Below, piece by piece: positions 1 through 10,946 of a stretch of DNA of 64,000 nt; the first letter of the stretch is position 1; the number at the start of each line of letters is the position of its first letter. The stretch is taken from positions 1,961,146 to 2,025,145 of the forward strand of contig RPFO01000034.1 in assembly GCA_009746045.1 (NCBI GenBank). The letters are read 5' to 3'. The stretch comes from Mesostigma viride (lineage: Eukaryota; Streptophyta; Mesostigmatophyceae; Mesostigmatales; Mesostigmataceae). Under the pieces are notes generated by a model. The model searched no databases and was not told the origin of the DNA. It saw only the letters and a program-made list of their open reading frames with translations. A program made the translations under genes and the position numbers.

Positions 1-721
1 GTGCCGTCAACTGTACCATGCATCTGCATCCAAGTGCAGGCAACTCTTACGATGGCCCGATCATCGCCAACGTGTACGCGCCTGGGGCAGCCCAGCCATC
101 TGTCGGGATGAATGAGTCGCTGTGGAGCCACTGATCAACTCCGCGGCCCTGCCAAAGTCATAGCTAGTAATATGCATTAATTAATTTGATTAATTTATTA
201 TAAGGGTATACATGGCTAATTATTAATTATGTGAGACATGGCTAATTACGAACATCCACGGCTAATTACGAACACACAGATCTCGAATGATTTATCTAGT
301 ACCAAATCCGACAGGCTTGCATCACTCCCCGGAAAGGAGAACTTTTGCGGATGACTGTAGGTGTCAGTTGGCGATGCCCTAGGATCCGGAGACGTCCGTC
401 CTATAGTCAGCAACATTGGTGCGAGAGGTCGGGACCCAGTTCGATTCCGGCCTGGATTCATTTGCAGATCGCGTTTTTCCGCGTTTTCCGCGGACCGGCA
501 CTGAACGCAAATGGTTTTCACCTTTGCGGCGTGCCAAATCAGAATCCACGGCAGCAACATTGTTGTAAACAGCCAGCTCCTCAACAAGGAGACTTTTTTT
601 AATTAGGCTTGGACGTGACATTGTGCATGGCAGCGGCACCCTGCTCGCTGCTGTTACCATGGTGGGTGATGCGCGGGGCCCCATTCCATAAGTGACTCGG
701 GGATGTTGTCGATCAGCACCC
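1..721. other. Unassigned flank with a possible LINE endonuclease scrap
   Basis: No convincing gene. In the first 130 bases a plus-strand frame reads PIIANVYAPG, which resembles the IxxxNVYAP block of LINE-type apurinic endonucleases, and it soon hits a stop. It could be a 5'-cut relic of a LINE. The rest is AT-rich tail-like sequence (taattaatt words near 175-200) and short open frames on both strands without recognisable domains. Confidence 0.3.
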
Positions 722-726
722 CGGCC

Positions 727-1432
727 TGTAACGACTAAAAATGATCATCAACATCATCCACAGTCCAATATGAAAGATCTTTTTACCTGGGTTGCTTTCT
801 TGAGTTGCAGAACTTCAAGTATCCGAGCAACGTTGAGATGGAAATTCCACAGCACGTGATTTAGGGAATCACACCCCTTGTAGACACAAAGACAAGCTCG
901 TGTGTAGACGACCTCTGTGGAACTGAAGGACGTCTATAGCCAAGGGGCTTTTATGGATTGGACAACAAAGCCAAGCTTTATTATACCATGGTGAATCAAA
1001 ACCAACGTAGCAACAATGGCGACCCCACGTCCTTGATATCGACGTGCTTGTCGAACTTGCTCCAACCTTAGCCTGAAGAGAACCAATCAGAACCATGGAA
1101 TCCTATACAAGATCTTCGTATCCAGCCTAGTCACACAGAACAGAACAACACCACACACAGCCTGGCAGAATCTTTCCATGAGATCTTAAATCTGTCGTGA
1201 GCACTGAAGTCCCAAAGGAGCATTTAAGACTCAATAGTACCAACTAACAAACTACAACCCCACGTGGATCAGGCCACGACCAATGAGGGCTCCTATCAGT
1301 AGTATCAGCTCCAAGTACCGTCGTCTTAGAAACCTCATAACTTTCTCAATACTGATCCAAAAGTCCTCGAATAAAAGCCAAACATTCACAAAACAAAGGA
1401 TGTAACAACAAAGTCATTTTTTGCTTGTTACA
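727..1432 (-). repeat. 3' LTR of the gypsy element (706 bp)
   Basis: On the minus strand it starts TGTAACAAGC and ends GTCGTTACA. The same 706-bp unit is at 9869-10574 in opposite orientation, and its U5-side 369 bp are at 9332-9700. An AATAAA-like word lies inside. A 75-codon frame (869-1096) is carried in all three copies, but this reflects LTR identity and is not evidence for a gene. Confidence 0.93.
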
Positions 1433-1448
1433 TATCTCCCCCTCAAAA
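1433..1448 (-). promoter_or_regulatory. Polypurine tract of the gypsy element
   Basis: The minus strand reads TTTTGAGGGGGAGATA directly before the 3' LTR, the expected plus-strand DNA priming site. The same tract precedes the inverted LTR at 9853-9868. Confidence 0.85.
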
Positions 1449-1814
1449 CTGGACCTCCCAGGTCCAATAGCCAACTCTTGAAGGCAGAGGAACATTGAAC
1501 AGAAATCCACCATCTCTTGGGAAAAGCAGATGGGTTTTTACATCCCTGAAAACAGGGCCTCCTATCTCATAAACATCTAGTCACAGGTCTCTACAGCAAA
1601 CAAGTCACTACCTTATCTACTATAAAGCCAGATAAACACCTCTCATAATACAAGGTCTTCCATTCAGCATCCTGGAACTCTGGACTGGAACATCAGAACT
1701 GGACTGGAGCCCCCCCCCATCATCCATCCTGGAATCCCCCCCTCACACCACAATCCAAAGCACCTTCCATGCTCTTCCCCCATTCCCCATCCTCTTCCTG
1801 CACAGCTCTGTTCT

Positions 1815-2967
1815 TCACAGGCTATACCAATCCCCCTTCACACCATCCTTGCCCCTGGTCCCAAACAAGGGAAACTGCTCCACCATGTGAACCAAGTCTG
1901 GCCAGTTCCTGCTGACCTGCAGCACCATGCACGTCTCTGCAGCCCCTGCTGCCATCTGGGCAACATAACGCAGGCATGTCCCTGGGTAGGAGAGAAGCAC
2001 CACAGACTGGCTCTCAGGATCCATCACCCAAGTAGAAGACGTCTTGTGCCTGCTCACCCATGACCTGTACGCCCACCAGAACTGGAGAAAGGTCTTGACC
2101 ACTGACCACTTAGCACCTATCAAAGGCACCAACACCCTCAATGGGGTCAGACGAACCTTGAGCTCCATGGTGTACTTAGGCAACCCTGGGCTGCAGAAAA
2201 GGTTGGATGTCTCCAAAGGGAAGCACCCCTTGACCGAGCTGGAAGAAGAAGGAGCCAAGTCAAAGTCTCCCTGCTGACTGAAAACTCCAACAACTCCATG
2301 TAGGAGGCCTCACCCATGCTCACTGGCTGGAACTGCATGAAGGCTCCTTTCAAAGCCTCAGGCAAGGTGGTCAACATATCCTGCCCCTCTGCAGGTCTCA
2401 TGTCAATCTCAGGTCCTGGAGTCAAGGCAAACATCCTGTGCAACAGGTGGCCCACAAAAGGAGAGCCAATCTCATACAGGCTGGTGTGCAACTGAGACAA
2501 GACCTCCTCCACATAACCCTCAGGGCTCACTTCCCCCTCCTCCCTGTTAAGGGCAGCCACTGCCTTGGCCAGCGTCTCACAATGCTCACAAGGTCCCATG
2601 CACTTCCTGTGATCCACATAGGCCACCACATTCTTGACAGGTACCACATGACGAGGAATCTGAATGATGGGAGTGCTGCTGGAGCTGAGAGCTATGTTAA
2701 CACCACTCCCCATCTGGGCTGGGACAAGGACAACCCCTGAAGAAGCTCCTGTAGCTTATCCTGCTTGGAGATCACTGAATGCAAGAGCTTGTTAATGGTA
2801 TCCATCTGCTGACCCCTCCTAAGGTCACGCCTGACAATACTGTCAAACAGGGATTCCACATAACTCATGGGGTTGGGGTCTCTGGATGCATACCCGTGAC
2901 CCCTTCCTCCGTGGTGGCGCCCAGGCCCAAGTTGGGGTACGTGAACTCCTCCTCCATCTGGGACCAC
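1815..2967 (-). pseudogene. Extra ORF region downstream of integrase, unknown function
   Basis: About 1.1 kb between the chromodomain and the polypurine tract stays open on the sense strand but in three successive frames: 2967-2692, 2713-2147 and 2258-1815. The pieces meet without loss. The first overlaps the second by 22 bases. The second and third overlap by about 110 bases, and the switch probably falls near 2280, because the third frame reads smoothly upstream to that point. The translation is hydrophilic with one Cys-rich stretch (KCMGPCEHCETL). I see no signal peptide or membrane segment, so an envelope gene is not supported. No family recognised. It could be a cargo gene or an extension of pol. 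Confidence 0.5.
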
Positions 2968-3027
2968 ACAGCATGCACGAAGAAACCATTCGTTAGTCCT
3001 GAGATATAGGAAGGGGAGCAGTGGTTT

Positions 3028-6000
3028 TCACCAACTCAGTATACCAAGAAGGAAGAGTGAGCCCCTTCTTTGGCAATACTCCTGGACCACCTCATGGCAG
3101 TGAGTCAAGTCAGACAACCACAGCCATGTGGCAGTAGACTCTAACTCTCCTTTCCAGTGCACCTTAAACTGCAGCTGCTTGGTCCTACCCTTTCCTTTGA
3201 CTCTGTGAGCCACCAGCTGCTCCACTTCATATATCCTCTCCCCCTCAGTATCCAGCTCAAATGGTAAGGGAGCAGAAAGGCGTCCCTGCAAGGTATTGCG
3301 TTTATACAGTTTGAGCTGGGCCAGGTGAAACACATTAGTCTTAAGCCTCCAGTGGGAAGGCACCTGGACTTGAACTACAGTCCCATAGTGGAAGGTGTTA
3401 GGACAGGGTAAGGTCCCAACCACAAGGGTTGCAGTTTCCTGCATTGCTCCTTTTCAGGTAGCACACGATTAGCCTCCAAGAGCACCAGGTCACCAGGAGC
3501 CACAAAGGTGTGTGTAGCCAACATCTGTTGCCAAGCATTGTTTAAATACTTGTCCTGTGCATGCAACATCTGAGCAGCCACCATACTGTGAGCTTCCTGG
3601 AAGGATGCATCAACTGGTGGACAGAGGTTAGGCGTCTTCTGAAGGGGCCTTCAGCATCCCTATCAGGTAACTCCAGGTCAAATGGAGTCAAGGGGCACTG
3701 GCCATGGCAAATGACAAATGGAGACATTTGGTGAGGAGCCAGGGGTGAGTTGTTGATGGCAAACTCTATGAAGGGAAGTTTCTTGTCCCATTCCTTGTTA
3801 TCATGGGTACAATAGTGCTTCTGGCATTCCCGTACAATACGGTTCAGCCTCTCCACAGCCCCCGTGCTGGCACACCTGTATGCTACTCCAAAGGCCAACT
3901 TAGTGTCTAGGATGTCAAAGAAGGACTTCCAAAACCCAGACATCCACAAGGGATCCTGGTCAGTGATGATTACACGTGGCATGCCATGCAATCTGTACAC
4001 TCCTTCATGAACAACTCTACACACTGGGCAGCTGTGAGATGGGCATTGCAGGGGATGAGGTGGCACATTCTAGACAGCCTGTCCATCACCACAGTATCCT
4101 GTCATTGCCAGCATCAGAAACAGGCAAGCCACAAATGAAGTCCATGGTCACACTGATCCAGGGTCGAAGGGGAATAGGCATGGCCATAGGAAAGATAGGC
4201 ACTGCCTGAGTCCTAACCTTATTCCTTTGGCATGAGTCACAGGAAGCCACATAGGCTTTGATATCACGAAACATGCCAGGCCACCAAAACCTCTCTTGTA
4301 CTTCATGGAGAAGCTTAGCATACCCAGGATGACATGCAGTCACGTCGTCATGGAAGCAATGCAACACAGTGGGAATGGCCATTTCTGGCACATAGACCTT
4401 CCTGGTTACTACATGATCTGCATCCTGGGTGTGGACATACAGGACTCCCTCCCAGTACTCCACAGGTCTGTTACCAAAGCTTCCTTCCTGAATGGCCTTA
4501 GTGGCCAGGTCCTCAGTTTTAGTGAAGGCCTTAATCACGTCCAGCAGGGCTATACTCATAGGGTTAGGCAGGACTAGCTGTTTGCCAGGTCCTAAAGGCT
4601 GCAGCTGCAGCACCTCACCCTCCTGCAGGTGACTAGTGACTAGATGCTTGGATGACAGAACATCAGCCACAGGTGTACGTGACTTCCCCTTGATCTCAGC
4701 TGCCAATCCTCTAGACTTGGTCAGCATCCCTGGCTCCAGTATCCACTTCCTGGGCCGTCCCTTCCCCCTCCTAGGATTCTCTGTGCTTGGTTGTGTAGTG
4801 AGAGTGGGCTGGCTACTAGCAGAACCCTCCCTAAGACTGCTCTGCAGTGACTGACCCCCACCCTGGACGCCTGTCGACCCTGGGACAGAGCCCTGGTCAA
4901 TGAGCATCTCGTGACTAAAGCTAGCCTCTACAGGGGGTGGGCTCAGCTTGGAGGTTTGCTGGTTAGCTGCCTGTGCCCTGGTGACAGCACCACACTCTAC
5001 TACAGAAACCATGGCAGCACAAATATCCAGATCCTCGTGAAATGCTCCCATCAGATCCCTTCTTCTAGAGAGGGCGTCTGGCACCACATTCTGTGATCCT
5101 GGGACATACTGCACAGAGAAAGGATAGAATCCCCCTAGGTACTCCATCCACCCAGCCATCCTCTTACTCATCCTACTCTGTTCTAGCACGTGCACCAAGG
5201 GCCTGTGGTCAGTCATCAGGGTGATAGACTCTTGCCCTAGCCCATCTGTAGCACTGCTAGCCACAGAAAACTGAGCTCCCTTCAACAGATGCTCCCACTT
5301 GTGACATGCTACCACTAAACCCAGCAACTCCTGCTCGTGTACAGGGTAGTTACGTTCAGCTGAGCTCATGGTTTTAGACATGTACTCCACTGGCTGTGGT
5401 CCATAGCCATGGTCTTGCATCAGCACAGCACCTATGGCGCCTTGAGAGGCATCTGACCTAACCTGATAAGGTAGATCTGGATTGGGACCCACTAGCACAG
5501 GGGTGGATGTGAGCTTCTGCTTCAACAGGTCAAAGGCCTGCTGACACCTATCTGTCCACTCAAACTGAACATCCTTCTTGATTAACTCAAGCAAGGGGGT
5601 GGAGATGGCAGCCATGTCAGGGATAAAACGCCTGTACCACCCCACCATGCCCAGGAAGGACTTGACATCATGTGCAGACTGCAACACAGGCCACTCAAGG
5701 ATGGCAGCAATCTTAGCATTGTCAGGTGTCATACCCAAGGAACTCAACTTGTACCCTAGGAACCCCACTTCATGCCCCCACTCCACCTTAGACCTCTTGA
5801 CAGACAAGTGGTAGTGCTGGATGACCTTCAGACCTCCTCCACGTTCTCCAGATGCTCCTTGAACGTCTTTGAGTGCACCAGGATGTCGTCCATGTAGGCC
5901 ACCACGCAGGTCCTGAACACGGGTCTTGCAGGGTCACACAGGTGGGCAATGTCTTTGAACCTGGGATTCCTGAGATCAGGGGAGATCTGAGGCAGAGAGT

Positions 6001-7359
6001 TCCCTGTCAGATGGCCAAAGATAGCATTCACAAACATCTGCATAGTAGCTGGGCTGTTGGAGGCCCCCATGGGCATCACAGTCCACTGGAACTGACCCCA
6101 GGGTGTGGAGAATGCAGTTTTTGGAATGTCCTCAGTAGCTATCCTGATCTGCCAGAACGCGTGTCTAAGGTCAAACTTGGTGAAGTAAGATGATCCAGCT
6201 GTCCTCTCTAGCAGCTCATCAATCCGTGGCAAGGGATACTTGGACTTCACTGTGACCTTGTTCAGGCCTCTCAGATCAATGCACAACCGCCATCCACCAT
6301 CATGCTTGGGACAAGCAAACACCCAGAGCTGAAAGGACTATTGGCAGGAAGAATGAGTCCAGCTTCCAACAAGCCTGTCAAGATCACCTTCAGCTCTGCC
6401 ATCTCAGCTGGCCCCATCCTGTACATGGGAACAAAGGGAGGCCTGGCACCATCCACAAGCTTGATGACATGAGTGATTGGCCCTTCAGGAGGGTACTGTG
6501 GCATTTTGTCCTCAAAAATGGCAGCAAACCTGTCCAAAAGGGCATCATGCAGCTTCTGCTCCTCCTCTGTGACAGCTGGTACTGGGTTCACAGCATTCAC
6601 CGTGTGGCCATGAGTCTCATCAGAGGGTGAGTTAGGAACCAGCTGTAAGAGAAAGACGTGTTCCACTGGGTAAGTAGCCAGGTAAGACAAGGTGTGATTG
6701 GCAGACCATACGTGCTTAAGTAATGCAGCACGTTTCTCTTCCAGTGAAGGCACCTTGACGTCCTCCTTGGCACCTGCAACCCCTCTCCCATCATTGACAG
6801 CCTCATTAGTAGAACAGCACTCTGTGACTGGTCTTTCTCCCCCCTTAATCACTGTGGTGGCGTCCCACACTGACCCATCCTGAAACTGCACCACCTTCTC
6901 AGACCACAAGATGGCAGGATTAGCAGACTCCAACCATGGCATCCCCAGAATCACATCAGCAGCAGTGAGTGGAATGACATCTGCTGTGACAGACAAGGTT
7001 TGACGTGAGCACACTTGAAAAAGCAGTTGCACGTAGCCAGGTGAGTTACTCTGCCTACCATCAGAATATTGGACCTTAACAGGCACAGGGTGGGGGAGCA
7101 CTGGTAGATGCAGCTCCTGCACCAAGGAAGTGGAAATGTAGTTACTTCCTGCACCTGAGTCAATCATGAAGAGACATAAAGGCTGAGCCAAAGGGACTGG
7201 CACGTTCAACAGCCTAGCCTGGAACTTCAAGAGTTGACTGGGAATAGGAGGGCCCAATGGGGTGGTGGAATCAGAGGCAGACAAGTTGTTCACAGGACGG
7301 ACATGCACAGCAGGCAAACCAGTTAACTCCACCGCTGGACGTAGTCCTGGGGGCTCCAC
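3028..7359 (-). pseudogene. pol: Gypsy pol: protease, reverse transcriptase, RNase H, integrase, chromodomain (frameshifted)
   Basis: Polyprotein that copies the element's RNA to DNA and inserts it. Blocks in order: retropepsin with FMIDSGAGSNYIS (7359-6271 frame); reverse transcriptase with FDLRHAFWQIRI and VAYMDDILVHS (6322-5828); RT thumb, RNase H (VRSDASQGAIGAVLMQ, TDHRPLVHVL) and the integrase zinc finger (paired H, then CDSCQ) in 5807-4086; integrase core with TMDFICGL, ITDQDPLW and GAVERLNR, so the catalytic D, D and E are all present (to 3542); then a C-terminal chromodomain (LVAHRVKGKG, FKVHWKG, ATWLWLSDL) in 3444-3028. The chromodomain places it with the chromoviruses. Frame changes occur near 6300, 5815, 4075, 3560 and 3410, so this copy should not make an intact polyprotein unless some shifts are assembly errors. 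Confidence 0.9.
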
Positions 7360-7429
7360 TAGTTTTTTGGCAGCTCAGGAGGATGATCTGAAGACGAGCT
7401 CCCCACTGAAGGCTGCACCTGCTGATCCT

Positions 7430-8744
7430 CTATGCCGTCTGCCTCCCTTCTCCCTCCTCCTCCTCTGCTAGGAGGTGCCACAGGGCGTTGACCATCCGAC
7501 GCCTGTCTTGTCTGTTGAAGCCCTTGGGCTGGAATGGTCCCTTGCCCGAAGCCTGGAAGTTGGGTCTAAACCCAGGCTGTGCCCTGTGGTCGCTCTGGCT
7601 CACCCCAGGAGGGAAGGTGATGGTCTGGTGAATGGAAGAACCCCCTGAGGACCCTTGGTGTCGCCTGGGAACTGGTCTCGCTTGGGGCAATCCCGTGCAA
7701 AGTGTCCCAGCTGGCCACACGTGAAACAGGCTCCTTTGGACTGCTCCATGGCACTGAGCTCCTCCATCACAGCGTTCAGCTGGTTCAGGGGCTTCTTAAC
7801 AGCAGGCGCCTGGTTGCCTGCAGCAGGCTCCCACTTGAGGGAAAAGTCAGGGACACGGCACAGCGTGAGGGCATAAGACAGCACAGTATCCCACTTCCAC
7901 TCGACATAGTCGAAAGGGGAGAAATGCTTGTCAATATCCACCCTGACTTGAGGGGAAGCCCATGCAGAAACCTGTGAAGAGCTTCAGAATCAGAGCACTG
8001 GGGGATTTTGGCCCTCAGGTTGGTAAACGTCTCTACGTATTGTGGTAGTGTCAGGCCGACTGAGTACAGTTGGCCAACGCGTCCCGGTCCAGACGGAGCT
8101 GGTCCTGGGGAAGGAGAAAACGTCGAAATGAAAGCATGAGAGATGGCAAATCCTTGCAAGTATTACCTGCCGAGGATCGTAAAAACTCATCAAACCTGTC
8201 GGCTGCACTGTCGCTCATTCGCTGTCGAACCATCTTCTTCTGGATGTCCAGGGAAAGTCGTTCTTCCGCTCGTTTGCCGTAGTTAGCAAAGTGGATAGCG
8301 AACACATCCTGGAATCGAGTAGAGAAATGATCGAAACTGCGGTGGGTTAGATTGGTGAGCGACAGCTTGTCTACGGATTCGATTTTTGGAAATGGCGGGG
8401 CGGAACCTTGATGCGGTGGTATAGTGACGGTCACGGGGACGTCGCTGGCGGGGGTGGTGAAGGTGACCGAGGTCGTCTGCGCTGGATCCTGCCTATCGCT
8501 ATCCTGCGTCTCATTCCTCGTAGTAACTGTGGTACTATAGGTAAAACCCTTCCGTCACCCAACCGAGGAGCCTCTCTCCCCAATCCAGCAACCATGTCAC
8601 GCATGGCCGCCTCCTCCTCCTCAATTCTCTGACGAAGTCTTCCCACATCCTGTTCCACCTCCTCCACCATCTTTCTATACATTGCTGCGTGTTGTTCATC
8701 GTGTAGTAATCTGATTTTAGCTGCTGAGAGGCGATCCGCTGCAA
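7430..8744 (-). pseudogene. gag: Gypsy gag, frameshifted
   Basis: Capsid/nucleocapsid precursor region. From the right: a charged, coiled-coil-like start (RLRQRIEEEEAAMRD, about 8680-8600), the capsid-like stretch with SFDHFSTRFQDVF (8434-8051), YVETFTNLRAKI (8159-7785), and a CX2CX4HX4C zinc knuckle CFTCGQLGHFARDC (7941-7600). A basic C-terminal part lies in 7720-7430. At least three frame changes separate these blocks. The exact start codon is uncertain. 8745-9319 is the leader between gag and the primer-binding site and holds nothing else I can recognise. Confidence 0.8.
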
Positions 8745-9319
8745 GTCTGGTCCCGTCTCTTCCAGGCGTGGTATTTAGCGGGAAAAGAAATGAAGAGATG
8801 CACTCCGCACAGGACTTGTTCGCGCGCTTGGAATCCTGGGCGACAGTGACGCTCCTCGACCCACGCCTGTCAGCGATGGCTCGCCTGGTTGGAGACCAGA
8901 TGCAATGACGGAAAACTTGGGCCCTATGGACAACGAGGGCCGCCTCACTTCAGACATAGAAGTACGGTTGAAATCAAGTTGACGCCGTGGAGTACGAGTA
9001 GTTGTCTCAGCACCTTCCCTAGCAATGGGTTCCAGAGATGATGACGGATCTCCAAACCTTGATTAGTAGGGGGTAAAGGTGATTGTGTCTTCGAACTACT
9101 CATACTTCCACATGGAGTCGCGATCGTCTGCCTAGTAGAGACAACGGTTACGGCTGACTTCTAGTGTTACAGAGCAAGACAGTCACATCAGGATGTGTCT
9201 CTCTCTGTAACACCGTAAGTTTTCCGCAACTCTATGAATCTTCTCGGATGACAGACATCTGATCAACGTTGTACTACCCGGAAGGTTGCGACTTCAAGAG
9301 AAACACCAAAGTAGAGATC

Positions 9320-9330
9320 CTCCGATACCA
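9320..9330 (-). promoter_or_regulatory. Primer-binding site, initiator-Met tRNA type
   Basis: On the minus strand TGGTATCGGAG begins one base after the LTR end. The usual initiator tRNA-Met site is TGGTATCAGAG, so one base differs; this may reflect the host tRNA or a mutation. Confidence 0.75.
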
Positions 9331-9331
9331 A

Positions 9332-9700
9332 TGTAACGACTAAAAATGATCATCAGCATCATCCACAGTCCAATATGAAAGATCTTTTACCTGGGTTGCT
9401 TTCTTGAGTTGCAGAACTTCAAGTATCCGAGCAACGTTGAGATGGAAATTCCACAGCACGTGATTTAGGGAATCACACCCCTTGTAGACACAAAGACAAG
9501 CTCGTGTGTAGACGACCTCTGTGGAACTGAAGGACGTCTATAGCCAAGGGGCTTTTATGGATTGGACAACAAAGCCAAGCTTTATTATACCATGGTGAAT
9601 CAAAACCAACGTAGCAACAATGGCGACCCCACGTCCTTGATATCGACGTGCTTGTCGAACTTGCTCCAACCTTAGCCTGAAGAGAACCAATCAGAACCAT
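9332..9700 (-). repeat. Partial 5' LTR of the gypsy element (U5-side 369 bp)
   Basis: Matches 727-1095 of the left LTR almost base for base, then stops inside the LTR. The U3-side 337 bp are missing. At 9701-9710 a short junction (aggaccaatc) repeats part of the preceding accaatcag word, as if the polymerase had stepped back before switching template. Confidence 0.9.
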
Positions 9701-9710
9701 AGGACCAATC

Positions 9711-9868
9711 AGACCTGTGACTAGATGTTTATGAGATAGGAGGCCCTGTTTTCAGGGATGTAAAAACCCATCTGCTTTTCCCAAGAGATGGTGGATTTCT
9801 GTTCAATGTTCCTCTGCCTTCAAGAGTTGGCTATTGGACCTGGGAGGTCCAGTTTTGAGGGGGAGATA
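9711..9868 (+). repeat. Inverted copy of the element's 3' internal end plus polypurine tract
   Basis: Reverse complement of 1433-1590. It is followed without a gap by a full LTR in plus orientation. Confidence 0.92.
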
Positions 9869-10574
9869 TGTAACAAGCAAAAAATGACTTTGTTGTTACA
9901 TCCTTTGTTTTGTGAATGTTTGGCTTTTATTCGAGGACTTTTGGATCAGTATTGAGAAAGTTATGAGGTTTCTAAGACGACGGTACTTGGAGCTGATACT
10001 ACTGATAGGAGCCCTCATTGGTCGTGGCCTGATCCACGTGGGGTTGTAGTTTGTTAGTTGGTACTATTGAGTCTTAAATGCTCCTTTGGGACTTCAGTGC
10101 TCACGACAGATTTAAGATCTCATGGAAAGATTCTGCCAGGCTGTGTGTGGTGTTGTTCTGTTCTGTGTGACTAGGCTGGATACGAAGATCTTGTATAGGA
10201 TTCCATGGTTCTGATTGGTTCTCTTCAGGCTAAGGTTGGAGCAAGTTCGACAAGCACGTCGATATCAAGGACGTGGGGTCGCCATTGTTGCTACGTTGGT
10301 TTTGATTCACCATGGTATAATAAAGCTTGGCTTTGTTGTCCAATCCATAAAAGCCCCTTGGCTATAGACGTCCTTCAGTTCCACAGAGGTCGTCTACACA
10401 CGAGCTTGTCTTTGTGTCTACAAGGGGTGTGATTCCCTAAATCACGTGCTGTGGAATTTCCATCTCAACGTTGCTCGGATACTTGAAGTTCTGCAACTCA
10501 AGAAGGCAACCCAGGTAAAAAGATCTTTCATATTGGACTGTGGATGATGCTGATGATCATTTTTAGTCGTTACA
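9869..10574 (+). repeat. Inverted full LTR at the right end of the gypsy composite
   Basis: 706 bp, nearly identical to the reverse complement of 727-1432. It ends GTCGTTACA and is followed by the target duplication CGGCC. Confidence 0.93.
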
Positions 10575-10579
10575 CGGCC

Positions 10580-10946
10580 CAGGTAATTTTGCACTCCATC
10601 TTTTCCCGTATAACGTAGAGCTCTACACTTTTGCGAACATTCTCATGCCAGAGCATGCGTGCATGCTCTCACGCATGCTTTGGCCAGAGGCCAGCTGGTG
10701 CAAGGTTTCAAAGCATCCTCTTCTCAGGGCAAGGGTAATGGTGATAGGGGCGCGCGGGGAGAAATCAGAAATGATGCGTGGAAAACGTTAAGCGGGTCCA
10801 AAAGAATTGGGGCGAGGACCATTGGCACTGCAAATAGACAAACAGCTAATGTACAATATGCTGCACATTGGTTTGGTGAGCGCACACGGCATCAGTAACA
10901 CAGCAGCCCATGACATAATCCCTGCGCCTGCCACCCGTCCCTGCTC
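10580..10946. other. Flank between gypsy element and LRR gene
   Basis: 370 bases. They include the 3' side of the LRR gene, since its stop is at 10947-10949 on the minus strand. No other feature seen. Confidence 0.4.

Larger units (their letters stand above)
727..10574 (-). mobile_element. Ty3/gypsy chromovirus with an inverted 3'-end copy at its right end
   Basis: Minus-sense LTR retrotransposon. Reading right to left it has a partial 5' LTR (9332-9700), primer-binding site, gag, pol with protease, reverse transcriptase, RNase H, integrase and a chromodomain, an extra downstream ORF, a polypurine tract and a complete 3' LTR (727-1432). To the right of the partial 5' LTR lies an inverted copy of the element's own 3' end (9711-10574). 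Both outer termini are therefore the U5 end of an LTR. The 5-bp word CGGCC occurs at 722-726 and again at 10575-10579, directly outside these termini, so the composite was integrated as one unit. The three LTR copies differ at only a few bases, which implies a young insertion, yet gag and pol are broken by several frameshifts. Confidence 0.9.

Noticed and set aside
370-450. tRNA-like sequence with AGTTCGATTCC
   Set aside because: Acceptor strands do not pair well and no anticodon arm is convincing.
869-1096. 75-codon gene repeated three times in the gypsy LTRs
   Set aside because: Conserved only because the LTR copies are near identical; it overlaps expected LTR control regions and has no domain.
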